A stretch of DNA of 64,000 bases from Paenibacillus sp. MAEPY2 (GCF_000499205.1 NZ_AWUK01000009.1:42139-106138), one strand, 5' to 3'. Shown: positions 18,723-27,053, counted from the stretch's first letter. Made by a program: numbers and translations. The notes: generated from the letters alone by a model not told the origin.

Positions 18723-19685
18723 TCAACGCTCCACTACAGATGGGACAGGTTCCAGGTTTCTTACTTGGATGGGCTGCAAATTGCCTTCGATTTGGGCACG
18801 GTATGGCTCAAACCATTCGGGCAGCATGAGTTTCTGTCCAAGCGACTCCGCAGGCTCATCTTTCGCGAATCCAGGAGGATCGGTAGCAATTTCGAACAGG
18901 ATTCCGCCAGCTTCTCTGAAATAGATTGCGTTAAAATATTGGCGGTCCCGAACCGGGGTTGGTTGATAGCCATACTGCTGCACAGCTTCTCTCCATTGTT
19001 CATGCTCTGCAAAATCTTTGGCACGCCACGCGATATGATGGACCGTACCTGCTCCACCCATACCCAGAGGCATCCGAGTGACAGGAACATCAACGACATT
19101 ACCGATATCACCGTTGGATCGGAAACGTACATATTCCTCGTCCTCATCCACTTTGGTGAATCCCAGTATTTTAGCCAGCGCATCCATCGTTCTCTGCGGA
19201 TTGACGCTGAACAGTACTGCACCTCCAAATCCTTTGATGGCTTTATCCGCTGGAATACCTTCATGCACCCAGGTGCTGGCTGCACCCTCCTCACGTTCAA
19301 CAAGCTCAAGACGCAAGCCTTCGCTGTCTTCGAATTGCAGCAGCTCTTCGTTAAAACGATTTGTTTTGGTTACCTCAATGTTATACTGCTCCAGCCGATT
19401 CTGCCAGAAGCCAATAGTCCCAGGCGGAATCACATATGATGTAATACCAACCTGGCCGCCACCAATTTTGCCTCGGGGTGATCCCGCTGATGGAAAGAAT
19501 GTAATGATAGTGCCCGGACTGCCGTTCTCATCCCCAAAGTACAGATGGTACACGTCTGGTGCATCGAAGTTGATCGTTTTTTTCACAAGACGAAGACCCA
19601 GAACTCCAGCATAAAAGTCGACATTAGCCTGCGGATCGCCCGCGAAAGCTGTAATATGGTGAATACCTGCTGTTTGAATTGTCAT
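18723..19685 (-). CDS. Ring-cleaving dioxygenase, glyoxalase fold (MhqO/MhqA-like)
   Basis: 320 aa with two vicinal-oxygen-chelate repeats: repeat 1 from GIHHITAFAGDPQANVDFY, repeat 2 from TMDALAKILGFTKV. Metal ligands are expected at His in GIHHIT, His in TVHHIAWR and Glu in ILFEIATDPPGF. B. subtilis homologues (MhqA, MhqO) are hydroquinone-inducible dioxygenases that detoxify quinone-like electrophiles and are repressed by the MarR-type protein MhqR. The frame opens at 19691, but the ATG at 19685 has the better spacing from AAGGAGG. An MhqR-like palindrome lies about 100 bp upstream (19783-19800). Confidence 0.9.
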   Translation of the reverse strand: MTIQTAGIHHITAFAGDPQANVDFYAGVLGLRLVKKTINFDAPDVYHLYFGDENGSPGTIITFFPSAGSPRGKIGGGQVGITSYVIPPGTIGFWQNRLEQYNIEVTKTNRFNEELLQFEDSEGLRLELVEREEGAASTWVHEGIPADKAIKGFGGAVLFSVNPQRTMDALAKILGFTKVDEDEEYVRFRSNGDIGNVVDVPVTRMPLGMGGAGTVHHIAWRAKDFAEHEQWREAVQQYGYQPTPVRDRQYFNAIYFREAGGILFEIATDPPGFAKDEPAESLGQKLMLPEWFEPYRAQIEGNLQPIQVRNLEPVPSVVER

Positions 19686-19782
19686 TATCATTTCCTCCTT
19701 GGTTTAACGAACATTTTGAATGGGTATGGTTATTTGATGATAGTCTGATAGGCGCATTATTTATATTTATGGTCATTTATAT

Positions 19783-19800
19783 TATCTTTAAATTAAGATA
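19783..19800. promoter_or_regulatory. MhqR-like operator upstream of the dioxygenase
   Basis: TATCTTTAAATTAAGATA: half-sites ATCT and AGAT are separated by 8 bp, the same geometry as the B. subtilis MhqR box TATCTCGAATTCGAGATA. The exact reverse complement (19 bp including a flanking base) recurs at 20123-20141. Confidence 0.65.
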
Positions 19801-19815
19801 TCAGATCGAACTGAG

Positions 19816-20046
19816 TCAGTTATTATTTTGTTGGGTTTGTTTCTGTTTCAGTTTATCCGGAGTAACGTCGTCGCCGTTCGGATCATAGATGGTTGCATTC
19901 AGCAGAATCTCATTGATCGAACCACGAAAGGTTTGCAGATACTCCTGACGCAGACGAGTTTGTTCCACTTTCTCCATTTCCGTTAATCCTGCACCTTTGG
20001 CTCTTCTTGAAAGTTCATTAATTCTGGTCAATGTTGGGATCATCAT
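19816..20046 (-). CDS. DUF896 family protein (YnzC-like)
   Basis: 76 aa, recognised from the family core INELSRRAKGAGLTEMEK and QEYLQTFRGSINEILLN near the middle. YnzC-type proteins are small helical-hairpin cytoplasmic proteins; B. subtilis ynzC lies in an SOS-regulated operon, and their activity is unknown. Here the C-terminus is Gln/Lys/Asn-rich (KLKQKQTQQNNN). AGGAGGAG precedes a tandem ATG-ATG start. It is flanked by two copies of an MhqR-like palindrome, one of them about 78 bp upstream, which would place this gene under the same repressor as the dioxygenase. Confidence 0.9.
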   Translation of the reverse strand: MMIPTLTRINELSRRAKGAGLTEMEKVEQTRLRQEYLQTFRGSINEILLNATIYDPNGDDVTPDKLKQKQTQQNNN

Positions 20047-20123
20047 CTGGATCTCTCCTCCTAAAGTGAATTTAAGATATTTGTAATCGGTTAGTCTTGG
20101 ATGTAATTTATATTCAAATTAAA

Positions 20124-20141
20124 TATCTTAATTTAAAGATA
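20124..20141. promoter_or_regulatory. MhqR-like operator upstream of the DUF896 gene
   Basis: TATCTTAATTTAAAGATA, the exact reverse complement of the palindrome at 19783-19800, with the ATCT-N8-AGAT spacing. It lies about 78 bp before the DUF896 start. Confidence 0.6.
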
Positions 20142-20191
20142 AATGATTTGCGATGAATTGTCAACTGTTTTATCCCGTTTAAAATAGAATG

Positions 20192-20243
20192 AAAAAAAGG
20201 GCCTACTCCACAGTATGCACCTTGCATCTTTGAGTAAGCCCTT
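20192..20243 (-). terminator. Rho-independent terminator of the pspA-ydjGHI cluster
   Basis: AAGGGCTTACTC/GAGTAGGCCCTT stem (one G-T pair), followed by TTTTTTTT on the minus strand, shortly after the YdjI stop. Confidence 0.9.
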
Positions 20244-20259
20244 CTTATATTTAGATGTA

Positions 20260-21291
20260 TTAACCCAACTTCTGACCACAGTTTGGACAGAAATTGGCTC
20301 CTTCATTCTTTGCGCCACAGTTCGGACAGAAGTTCGGCTTTTTGTTATCCCCGGACGAAGATGGTGCACCTGCATCGCTATTTTGATTTGCCGTAGACTT
20401 TTGATCCGAATTCTGATTCTGAGATGGGTTAGCATTATTGTTTTGATTTTGATTCATGTTCTTCATCATTTCATTCGCCATGTTCATGCCCATCATCATG
20501 CCCGCCATATCCGAAGCAGCGCCGCCGCCCTTAACTTTACCGGATGAGATGCCGTCAGTCATGCTAACCTGCTGATACTTTTGCAAATTACCGATCATTT
20601 CATGTGAAGCCGTCTTCGTAATCATATCTTGGATTTCCTGCGGATAATTGAAGCTCATCACTTGGAAGCCTGTGATTCCGATCCCGATATCCATCATTTG
20701 CATATCCAGATCTTCCTGAATACCTTTGGCAATATCCGAGGCGTTCGCTTGAAGATTGAACATGTCCTTGCCCTCACGGCTAATCCACTTCATCAGCAGC
20801 TGATCCAGCACAGACGTTATCCGGATTTTGACATCCTCGACCAGATAACTTTGCTTAATTCCCGCGATTTTATCGATCAATGTGACATAGTCACTCACTT
20901 TAAAATTAAACGTACCATTCGCACGAATCGGCATCCCGCCTGGAAGTTGAGGAGTCGGAATCAATACCGGACTTTGTGTACCCCACCGAACCGTAAACTC
21001 CTTCGTATTTACAAACAGCACTTCGACCCGCATGCCACTGTTGAATCCGAACTTGAATCCTTTTAAGGTAGACAGAAACGGAATGATCTCGGAATCGATA
21101 TTAAACGACCCTTCGTCCTCGAAAATCCCTTCTACTTTGCCGTTATTCAGGAAAATCGCATCCTGCCCCGAACGAATAATCAGTTTACTTCCCTTCTTGA
21201 TCTCCCGGTTACTCCACTTCCAGAAAATCATATCATCTCTAAACTCTTCCCATTCCACCACATTCGAAAATTGATTTTTGAAAAATCCCAT
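20260..21291 (-). CDS. ydjI: SPFH-domain protein with C-terminal zinc ribbon (YdjI)
   Basis: 343 aa. It is strongly similar to B. subtilis YdjI, starting MGFFKNQFSNVVEWEEFRD. The SPFH-like core spans about residues 1-240, followed by a Met/Gly/Asn-rich linker (GMMMGMNMANEMMKNMNQNQ) and two CxxC pairs (FCPNCGAKNEGANFCPNCG) forming a zinc ribbon. In B. subtilis, YdjI with YdjG and YdjH recruits or organises PspA at the membrane. The frame extends to 21321, but the start at 21291 matches the family. It is the last gene of the pspA-ydjG-ydjH-ydjI cluster. Confidence 0.93.
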   Translation of the reverse strand: MGFFKNQFSNVVEWEEFRDDMIFWKWSNREIKKGSKLIIRSGQDAIFLNNGKVEGIFEDEGSFNIDSEIIPFLSTLKGFKFGFNSGMRVEVLFVNTKEFTVRWGTQSPVLIPTPQLPGGMPIRANGTFNFKVSDYVTLIDKIAGIKQSYLVEDVKIRITSVLDQLLMKWISREGKDMFNLQANASDIAKGIQEDLDMQMMDIGIGITGFQVMSFNYPQEIQDMITKTASHEMIGNLQKYQQVSMTDGISSGKVKGGGAASDMAGMMMGMNMANEMMKNMNQNQNNNANPSQNQNSDQKSTANQNSDAGAPSSSGDNKKPNFCPNCGAKNEGANFCPNCGQKLG

Positions 21292-21361
21292 ACACGTTCC
21301 CATCCCTTCTATAGTAAGCATTTTGCATCATCATGATATAATCTAAATTGTTGTTTTTCCG

Positions 21362-22162
21362 CTAGAAAGATCCTCTACTACCACTGTGCGAATGACCGCC
21401 TCGGCTAGTACCTCCGCCGCCTCCGCCGCCACCATTATTGTTGTTCTTCTCAATTTTGCGTTTGGTTACGGTAGTACGAATATACCGATCCTGACGATCG
21501 ATTACGCTTGAAGTACTTGAATCCTCGTAGGTCGCTCGGTTCACTGTCACACGTCCGCCAGAACGGTAAGTCATAATCCCAACAACAACGCCTCCGATCA
21601 CTACAGATACTCCTAATTGAAACCAGCCGTTAAATAAAATATTGTTCGGATTCACACCAGGTTCATACCCCATATATTCGTAGGAAAGTTTAATATACTT
21701 CTCAAAAGCGAGCTTGTAATCCCCATTCGATAATTCTGGGGTAATCTTGCTTCGTATTGATTGCAGCCGACCATTGTCCAAATAATCTTCGGCTTTATAG
21801 AATCCTGCTAAATATACTTCCCGATTATTCATGTCCATCGTCAGAATGACCGCGTTCCCGTGTGCTTTATCGTAACCAAGAGCATGCTCATCATAGAAAT
21901 CCTCGGTAAGCAGCTGTACATCCTGATTCTCCGTATTATTCGTTGTCAGAATAACAAAGTCCGTCTGCCTTTCGGCTCCATACTCATTCGCCAGTGCATT
22001 CAGTTCACTTTTCTCCTGCTCATTCAACAGATTAGCTTCATCGTATATCAGGTTTTTGCTGTCGGCTGCCGATGCCACTGACATTGGAATCAATGGAGAA
22101 ACGAGAGTAATCATCAATAAAATGAGCGTCGCCATCCATGCCAGATGTTTTCTTTTGCTCAC
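21362..22162 (-). CDS. ydjH: TPM-domain membrane protein (YdjH)
   Basis: 266 aa. A signal peptide/first TM segment (MATLILLMITLVSPLIPMS) precedes an extracytoplasmic TPM domain (NLIYDEANLLNEQEKSELNALA, DFVILTTN). A second TM (FQLGVSVVIGGVVVGIMTY) leads to a basic tail ending in a Gly/Ser-rich stretch (GGGGGGGGTSRGGHSHSGS). The GTG start at 22162 overlaps the YdjG stop by 4 nt (GTGA) and follows GGGAGGTG; the open frame runs further upstream only inside ydjG. It is a partner of YdjG/YdjI in the PspA envelope-stress complex, by homology of order and sequence. Confidence 0.88.
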   Translation of the reverse strand: MSKRKHLAWMATLILLMITLVSPLIPMSVASAADSKNLIYDEANLLNEQEKSELNALANEYGAERQTDFVILTTNNTENQDVQLLTEDFYDEHALGYDKAHGNAVILTMDMNNREVYLAGFYKAEDYLDNGRLQSIRSKITPELSNGDYKLAFEKYIKLSYEYMGYEPGVNPNNILFNGWFQLGVSVVIGGVVVGIMTYRSGGRVTVNRATYEDSSTSSVIDRQDRYIRTTVTKRKIEKNNNNGGGGGGGGTSRGGHSHSGSRGSF

Positions 22163-23190
22163 AGGAATCCACCTCCCATCATCCAGGAGACCAGTTTCAA
22201 TGACAATAAAGAAACGGCTGAAATTCCTGCGAACCATCCGACAACTTTAGCTTTACTAATGGGCGGTTTTCCCACCACTTTACCTGTCTGACCATTCATG
22301 GCGAAAGTATACTGCGAACGGTTGTAGTCATAGTAAACCATCCATACCGGGAGCAGCACATAGTCTGCATTCTTTAACGTGGTATCAATCTGTTTGTCCG
22401 TGTAGCTGACACTGCTATAGCCCGAAACCGTTGAAGCAATATACGAATCGATATAAGAGCTCGTTTTTTCCTTGGCACGCGGGTATAGTTCCTCATCGGT
22501 ATAACTATATTTTTCAGCAATATACCCGGCGAGATACGGGGTTTTGAAAAGCTTTAACTGGTTATACGGAAAAGGTTCCAGCTTATCCATCAGTTCATCC
22601 TTCATTTTTTCCGAAGCATCAATGGGCAGATTCACATAATTAAGCCGGATTCTCCGGTAAATATCGAAATGCTGCGTTTCCGTGTAATGGTAGTCACCCT
22701 GCGTGTAAGTCCTGATTTTTGTGCCACGGCCATGAACTTCGATTTTGTTATGTAACTCATATAACCAGAAAGGCACGTATATCCCGGTAATGCTCTTGAC
22801 CCGGTCAGCCGTCATGAATCCGCTAGGTGTTAGCAAGCCGTTTCTGCACCACTTTTTGAACGCCTGCTTGGCTTCATCCTTACTGATTGAAAAGGGTATG
22901 ACCATGGCCGGTGCCAGATCTCCCGTCAGTCGATCACTCAGAACCACGGCAGCACCACAGAAGCTGCATGTCGTAGCACTTGTCTCCGGCTCAGTCACAA
23001 TATCCGCGCCGCAGCTGTTACAGTGATACTCCTTGACCTCATTCTCCGTGAACACTTGTTTCTTCAACGGATCGGGGAGCTGTTCGATATTATCCTGTCG
23101 TCCGCAGCTGGGGCAGGATAATGCTCCAGTTGCACTATCAAAAAGCATTCCACTGCCGCAGTTGGGACATTTGTATTCGATTACCGGCAT
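22159..23190 (-). CDS. ydjG: Zinc-ribbon membrane protein YdjG
   Basis: 343 aa. The N-terminus has two zinc-ribbon modules: YKCPNCGSG..LSCPSCG and YHCNSCGADI..TCSFCGAA. A conserved soluble domain follows (SITGIYVPFWLYEL) and one C-terminal membrane helix (VVGWFAGISAVSLLSLKLV). It matches B. subtilis YdjG in length and order. It lies 48 bp downstream of pspA and overlaps ydjH by 4 nt, so the proteins are probably made in coupled fashion. Role: membrane platform for PspA, by analogy. Confidence 0.92.
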   Translation of the reverse strand: MPVIEYKCPNCGSGMLFDSATGALSCPSCGRQDNIEQLPDPLKKQVFTENEVKEYHCNSCGADIVTEPETSATTCSFCGAAVVLSDRLTGDLAPAMVIPFSISKDEAKQAFKKWCRNGLLTPSGFMTADRVKSITGIYVPFWLYELHNKIEVHGRGTKIRTYTQGDYHYTETQHFDIYRRIRLNYVNLPIDASEKMKDELMDKLEPFPYNQLKLFKTPYLAGYIAEKYSYTDEELYPRAKEKTSSYIDSYIASTVSGYSSVSYTDKQIDTTLKNADYVLLPVWMVYYDYNRSQYTFAMNGQTGKVVGKPPISKAKVVGWFAGISAVSLLSLKLVSWMMGGGFL

Positions 23191-23238
23191 TTGCTCACCT
23201 CAATGTTTAACGAAATGTATGACATTATATATATATCG

Positions 23239-23943
23239 TTATTTATCTTCCAATTTCTTCTGTATTGCTGCAAGCTCTTCCTCTGGACTCGGCGTCACCT
23301 GTCCATTATTACCCGCTTTGGCATTCATTTGTTGCTCCAACTGCGCAATTAACACATCCAGATCATCTTCTTGTGCCCCAGCACGCAGTTCAGCCAAAGC
23401 CTCAGCTTCGTTAAGCGCCTGATTCGCTTTGTCTTCCATAGCCTTCAAAGCAGCGCTCGCATTGGAAGCCGAGGCGTTCCGTTCATTGGCCTGTTGTTGC
23501 GCTTGGGCAGCCGCCATCCTGCCCTTCAGCTCCGCATGCCGTGATTCCAATTGCCCCATATCCGCAACCAGCTTCTCATGCATATGGTTCATCATTTTGG
23601 CTTTGGCAGAAGCCCGGTCATAGGCAGCTTGTAATTCATTCCGTTTCTCAGCCTGCTCTGCCTTCTTTTCGAGAAAACTACGTGCTTTGTCTTCATCACC
23701 CGACTCCGCAGATTTCTCTGCATATCGCTGTAATTTCTTAATCTCTGCGGTGCACTCGTCCAAAGCCCTCTTCGCCCTGCTCTCATCCGAGAGAACCGCA
23801 GCCGTCTCAGCCTTCACCTGACCCAGATCACTGCTCAAGCTCCGCATATATTCATTCACGGTCTTCTCCGGATCTTGCGCACGAGCCAGCACATGGTTGA
23901 CATTCGCTTTCATTACGTCCCTAAACCTCGATAAGATTCCCAC
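23239..23943 (-). CDS. pspA: PspA/IM30 family phage-shock protein
   Basis: 234 aa, almost entirely coiled coil, starting with the family N-terminal amphipathic helix MGILSRFRDVMKANVNHVL. The QDPEKTVNEYMR motif is conserved. PspA/Vipp1/LiaH proteins are ESCRT-III-like scaffolds that polymerise on damaged membrane. The start is a GTG with AGGAGG upstream. It is first in the pspA-ydjG-ydjH-ydjI cluster. Upstream lies a TGAAAC box typical of SigW-type promoters, fitting the SigW control known for B. subtilis pspA. Confidence 0.93.
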   Translation of the reverse strand: MGILSRFRDVMKANVNHVLARAQDPEKTVNEYMRSLSSDLGQVKAETAAVLSDESRAKRALDECTAEIKKLQRYAEKSAESGDEDKARSFLEKKAEQAEKRNELQAAYDRASAKAKMMNHMHEKLVADMGQLESRHAELKGRMAAAQAQQQANERNASASNASAALKAMEDKANQALNEAEALAELRAGAQEDDLDVLIAQLEQQMNAKAGNNGQVTPSPEEELAAIQKKLEDK

Positions 23944-23981
23944 AACAAGTTCCTCCTTCGATCAGTTCATATGTACTATAA

Positions 23982-24008
23982 TACATGAATATGTGGTTGA
24001 AGGTTTCA
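23982..24008 (-). promoter_or_regulatory. Candidate ECF (SigW-like) promoter of pspA
   Basis: On the minus strand, TGAAACCTT (24000-24008) followed after 17 bp by TGTA (23982-23985). The -35 is a perfect SigW-type match, while the -10 departs from CGTA. A SigA-like TATTAT/TATAGT overlaps the -10 and is an alternative. Confidence 0.5.
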
Positions 24009-24097
24009 TTTAGTGCTGCCTTTACAAATCCGAACGAACAGAGCTTCCCGGGAACCAGGGATGCCATTCCTCTGCAAGTTGGCTATAATAAGGAAAG

Positions 24098-24123
24098 TCC
24101 TCTGGTCTGATGTACCAGAAGGA
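24098..24123 (+). promoter_or_regulatory. Hairpin that would mask the regulator's ribosome site
   Basis: TCCTCTGGT pairs with ACCAG(A)AGGA across a 7-nt loop. The right arm includes the AAGGA ribosome site 6 nt before the ATG at 24130. It could limit translation or favour the later ATG at 24157. Confidence 0.4.
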
Positions 24124-24156
24124 ACATGAATGATTTTTATAAAAGGCAGGAAAATT

Positions 24157-25839
24157 ATGCGTACACGAGTTCATATTATCGCTCCTTACGAATCCATGAC
24201 TACTATTATAGAAGAATGCATTCCACTATTTCCCCAGTTAGCCATACAATATGAGGTGGGCGACCTGATGAAGGGCGCCGAATTGGCGGCCCAGGCTGAA
24301 CGAAACGGGGCGGAGATTATGATTAGCCGCGGGGGAACAGCTCAGCTAATCAAGGAAGCCGTGACCATTCCCGTCATTGATGTGCAGCTGTCCGGTTATG
24401 ACATGATTCGTTCATTGACGCTGGCAAGCCAGTTCAACGGCCAAACGGCTATCGTCGGCTTTGCCAATATTACTTCAGGTGCACAGTCCATTATCGATCT
24501 AATGGAACTGCCTTTAAAGGTATATACCATACACAGCTCGGAGGAAGTGGCAAGGCTGCTGCTGGAGCTGAAGGCGTCAGGATACCGTCAGATTGTTGGC
24601 GATGTCATCACCGTGAATACAGCCAAAACCTATGGAATGGAAGGTCTATTGATCCAATCCGGCAAGGAATCGATCCTTAGAGCCCTTGAAGATGCACAGT
24701 TAATATATCGTTATTTGAGCAAAAATCATGCGGTATCGATCATCTTGAATAACCTGGTTACCAAGGAGCATCCAAATCTCATTATTTTGGACGACCAGAA
24801 CGAGGTTGTATTCGAGAACCTGACTGATTTTGAGCAGAATCCGCTGACCGATAATCACATTTATCTTACTAATACCAACCTGGATTTCCACCAGTCCCAA
24901 GTTCAAAATGTGTTCATCGTGGATGATTACCAACTTACGGTGACGGCCTATGAAACGACGTTAAGTAACAAAAGCTATAAAGTCTACTCCCTTGAAAAAG
25001 GACAACCTTATGCATTTGCACAATTTGGCATAACGGCGTATACCGATATATCCATGGAACCGATTGTTGCCGAATCCCCTGCGATGCAGGCGGTATTGAA
25101 GAACATCCGGGCCCTTTACGAGAATCATGAACCCATTTATCTGCTAGGCGAAGCGGATTCGGGCAAGTCTTTTCTGATAAAACATATTCATCAGATGTAC
25201 TCCAGCGGTGGGATGATGCTTCAAATCGATCTTGCCCAGGTTCCTCCCGGTCATTTGCACAAAATCCCACTTTCCAAAGTCCGCAACGTGGAGATAAATC
25301 ATTTGGAAAATGGCCCATCGGAAGAGGAACTGACCTCATTCATTCAGGCTTGTTTACAGAGGCAGATCGGGGTATTCATCCTGGGGGAACAGGGATTGAA
25401 TTCAAACAGAAAACTGGACGTCGAGCTGAATACAATCATTATGCCAAGCCTTGTGGACAGGCAAGAGGATCTCGCTCCACTAATCCAGCATTTCCTCAGC
25501 GATTACTACCAGAAGTATGGGACAGTTGCGGTGAAGATGAAAGAGGACGCATTGCAACTAATCAGAGATCAAGTCCCGCATATGACAGTGAACCAGTTAA
25601 GGCATCTAATCAAACAGGCTGCACTGAATGAACAGGATTACGTGATCTCAGCCGAGACCTTGTCACATCTGCTTGGTGAACAACCCTCATCGAATACGAT
25701 GAAGCTAAGTGGTACGTTGAAAGAAATCGAAAAAGAGATTATTCAATTCGTTCTGCATGAGGAAAACAATAATCAATCCAAGGCGGCCGACCGCTTGGGG
25801 ATTAACCGTGCCACGTTATGGCGTAAACTTAAAGAATAA
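24157..25839 (+). CDS. PrpR-N domain transcriptional regulator with degenerate AAA+ domain and Fis-type HTH
   Basis: 560 aa. Residues 1-180 are a PrpR-N sensor domain (MRTRVHIIAPYESM, SRGGTAQLIKEAVTIPVIDV). The central domain resembles a sigma-54 activator AAA+ module with P-loop GEADSGKS, but the Walker B reads FILGE and no GAFTGA loop is seen, so sigma-54 activation is unlikely. The C-terminus is a Fis-type HTH (NQSKAADRLGINRATLWRKL). An alternative ATG at 24130 has a good ribosome site and would add 9 residues. It probably controls the acid-sugar operon 165 bp downstream. Confidence 0.88.
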   Translation: MRTRVHIIAPYESMTTIIEECIPLFPQLAIQYEVGDLMKGAELAAQAERNGAEIMISRGGTAQLIKEAVTIPVIDVQLSGYDMIRSLTLASQFNGQTAIVGFANITSGAQSIIDLMELPLKVYTIHSSEEVARLLLELKASGYRQIVGDVITVNTAKTYGMEGLLIQSGKESILRALEDAQLIYRYLSKNHAVSIILNNLVTKEHPNLIILDDQNEVVFENLTDFEQNPLTDNHIYLTNTNLDFHQSQVQNVFIVDDYQLTVTAYETTLSNKSYKVYSLEKGQPYAFAQFGITAYTDISMEPIVAESPAMQAVLKNIRALYENHEPIYLLGEADSGKSFLIKHIHQMYSSGGMMLQIDLAQVPPGHLHKIPLSKVRNVEINHLENGPSEEELTSFIQACLQRQIGVFILGEQGLNSNRKLDVELNTIIMPSLVDRQEDLAPLIQHFLSDYYQKYGTVAVKMKEDALQLIRDQVPHMTVNQLRHLIKQAALNEQDYVISAETLSHLLGEQPSSNTMKLSGTLKEIEKEIIQFVLHEENNNQSKAADRLGINRATLWRKLKE

Positions 25840-25870
25840 CTTTAGGTTTACGCTTTTTTTACGATTATGT

Positions 25871-25888
25871 GTGTTGCATTATTAAACA
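25871..25888 (+). promoter_or_regulatory. Candidate regulator-binding repeat 1
   Basis: GTGTTGCATTATTAAACA shares 14 of 18 positions with 25922-25939 in direct orientation, exactly 51 bp apart. Each is an imperfect TGTT-N9-AACA palindrome. It lies between the PrpR-N regulator and the permease. Confidence 0.5.
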
Positions 25889-25921
25889 CTTTAATAATTA
25901 ATTTAAATTTACAATAATTAA

Positions 25922-25939
25922 GTGTTGCTAAAATAAACA
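25922..25939 (+). promoter_or_regulatory. Candidate regulator-binding repeat 2
   Basis: GTGTTGCTAAAATAAACA, the partner of the repeat at 25871. It lies 65 bp upstream of the permease start. Confidence 0.5.
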
Positions 25940-25959
25940 ATATGGGATAACATAATCCC

Positions 25960-25973
25960 TGCAAACGCTTTAT
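25960..25973 (+). promoter_or_regulatory. Candidate cre box before the acid-sugar operon
   Basis: TGCAAACGCTTTAT fits TGNAANCGNWNNCW with one mismatch near the end. It lies about 32 bp before the permease ATG, consistent with CcpA repression. Confidence 0.45.
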
Positions 25974-26004
25974 AAAAACGATTACTTCATAAGGAGCCAT
26001 TACT

Positions 26005-26991
26005 ATGAACATTAAAGCAACATTAGATCGTATTCCTGGCGGTATGATGGTTGTTCCCCTGTTGCTCGGCGCAACTATTAACACATTCTTTCCGAATGCT
26101 TTGCGAATCGGGGGTTTTACGGAAGCCCTGTTCGTAAACAGTTCAAGCACGTTGATCGCCCTGTTCCTGTTGATTGCTGGTACGCAAATCACGTTCAAGA
26201 CGGCAGGTTCTTCGGTTGGTAAAGGCGTTACATTGCTTGTGTTCAAGTGGGCAGTTGGTGCAATATTAGGTTTGATCGCCATATTCTTTGCGGACTCCAA
26301 TGGATTATTCCTTGGTTTGGCACCGCTTGCAATTATCGCCGCCATGACGAATTCCAATGGTGGATTGTACATCGCATTGGCTGGACAATACGGCAAAGAA
26401 GATGACAAGGCGGCTTATCCTTTCCTCGCGCTCAGCGACGGACCGTTCCTCACCATGGTTGCTCTTTCCATTTTCGGTGCGATGGGCTTTGCCAACGGCA
26501 TGTTCTCCCCGATGTCCTTTGTAGCTGTACTGCTTCCGCTTATCGTCGGCGTTATTATCGGTAATCTGGATCGAAACTTGGCTGAATGGCTGCATAAAGG
26601 CAGTGACAAGCTCGTTCCTTTCTTCGCCTTTTCACTGGGTATGGGAATTAACTTCTCGTCGATCATTCAAGGCGGACTCAGCGGTATCTTGTTGGGTGTG
26701 CTGACTGTACTGATCACTGGTGGCGTTGGATTCCTGCTGTTCAGAGCTATTGGCTGGAACCCGATTGTTGGTGCTTCTGAAGGTTCCACAGCCGGTAACG
26801 CTGTAGGTACGCCTGCTGCCATCGTGGCTGCAAACGCTTCTTTTGCCCCGATTGCCGAGATTGCTACGGTACAGATTGCTGCAAGTGTTGTGACGACTGC
26901 CATCCTGCTTCCGATATTTATCGGATTCCTCTCCAAAAGGCTTGAGAAGTCAGGCGGCGTCGAGAAATACAATCAAAGACCGTCCACATAA
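26005..26991 (+). CDS. KdgT-family 2-keto-3-deoxygluconate/acid-sugar permease
   Basis: 328 aa, about ten hydrophobic segments, of the 2-keto-3-deoxygluconate permease family (IPGGMMVVPLLLGATINTFFP at the N-terminus; AMTNSNGGLYIALAGQYG in the middle; GSTAGNAVGTPAAI near the end). These are proton-coupled symporters. Because the next genes encode a four-carbon acid-sugar kinase and PdxA2, the substrate is more likely D-threonate or D-erythronate than ketodeoxygluconate; that is inference. The start has AAGGAG. Confidence 0.92.
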   Translation: MNIKATLDRIPGGMMVVPLLLGATINTFFPNALRIGGFTEALFVNSSSTLIALFLLIAGTQITFKTAGSSVGKGVTLLVFKWAVGAILGLIAIFFADSNGLFLGLAPLAIIAAMTNSNGGLYIALAGQYGKEDDKAAYPFLALSDGPFLTMVALSIFGAMGFANGMFSPMSFVAVLLPLIVGVIIGNLDRNLAEWLHKGSDKLVPFFAFSLGMGINFSSIIQGGLSGILLGVLTVLITGGVGFLLFRAIGWNPIVGASEGSTAGNAVGTPAAIVAANASFAPIAEIATVQIAASVVTTAILLPIFIGFLSKRLEKSGGVEKYNQRPST

Positions 26992-27053
26992 ATGCATTAA
27001 ACGTAGCTGACCGGACTTATATTTAATTTTGCTTTCCAAGGAGGGATGACTGC

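Noticed and set aside
19783..20141. MITE-like terminal inverted repeats around the DUF896 gene
   Set aside because: The repeats are palindromes with MhqR geometry placed before two start codons, and no target-site duplication is visible, so an operator pair is the simpler reading.
21400..21450. Short GGN repeat as a microsatellite of interest
   Set aside because: It is the coding sequence of the Gly-rich tail of YdjH, common in TPM proteins.
25840..26004. Sigma-54 promoter before the permease
   Set aside because: No GG-N10-GC element is present; TTGCA at 25874 has no -24 partner.
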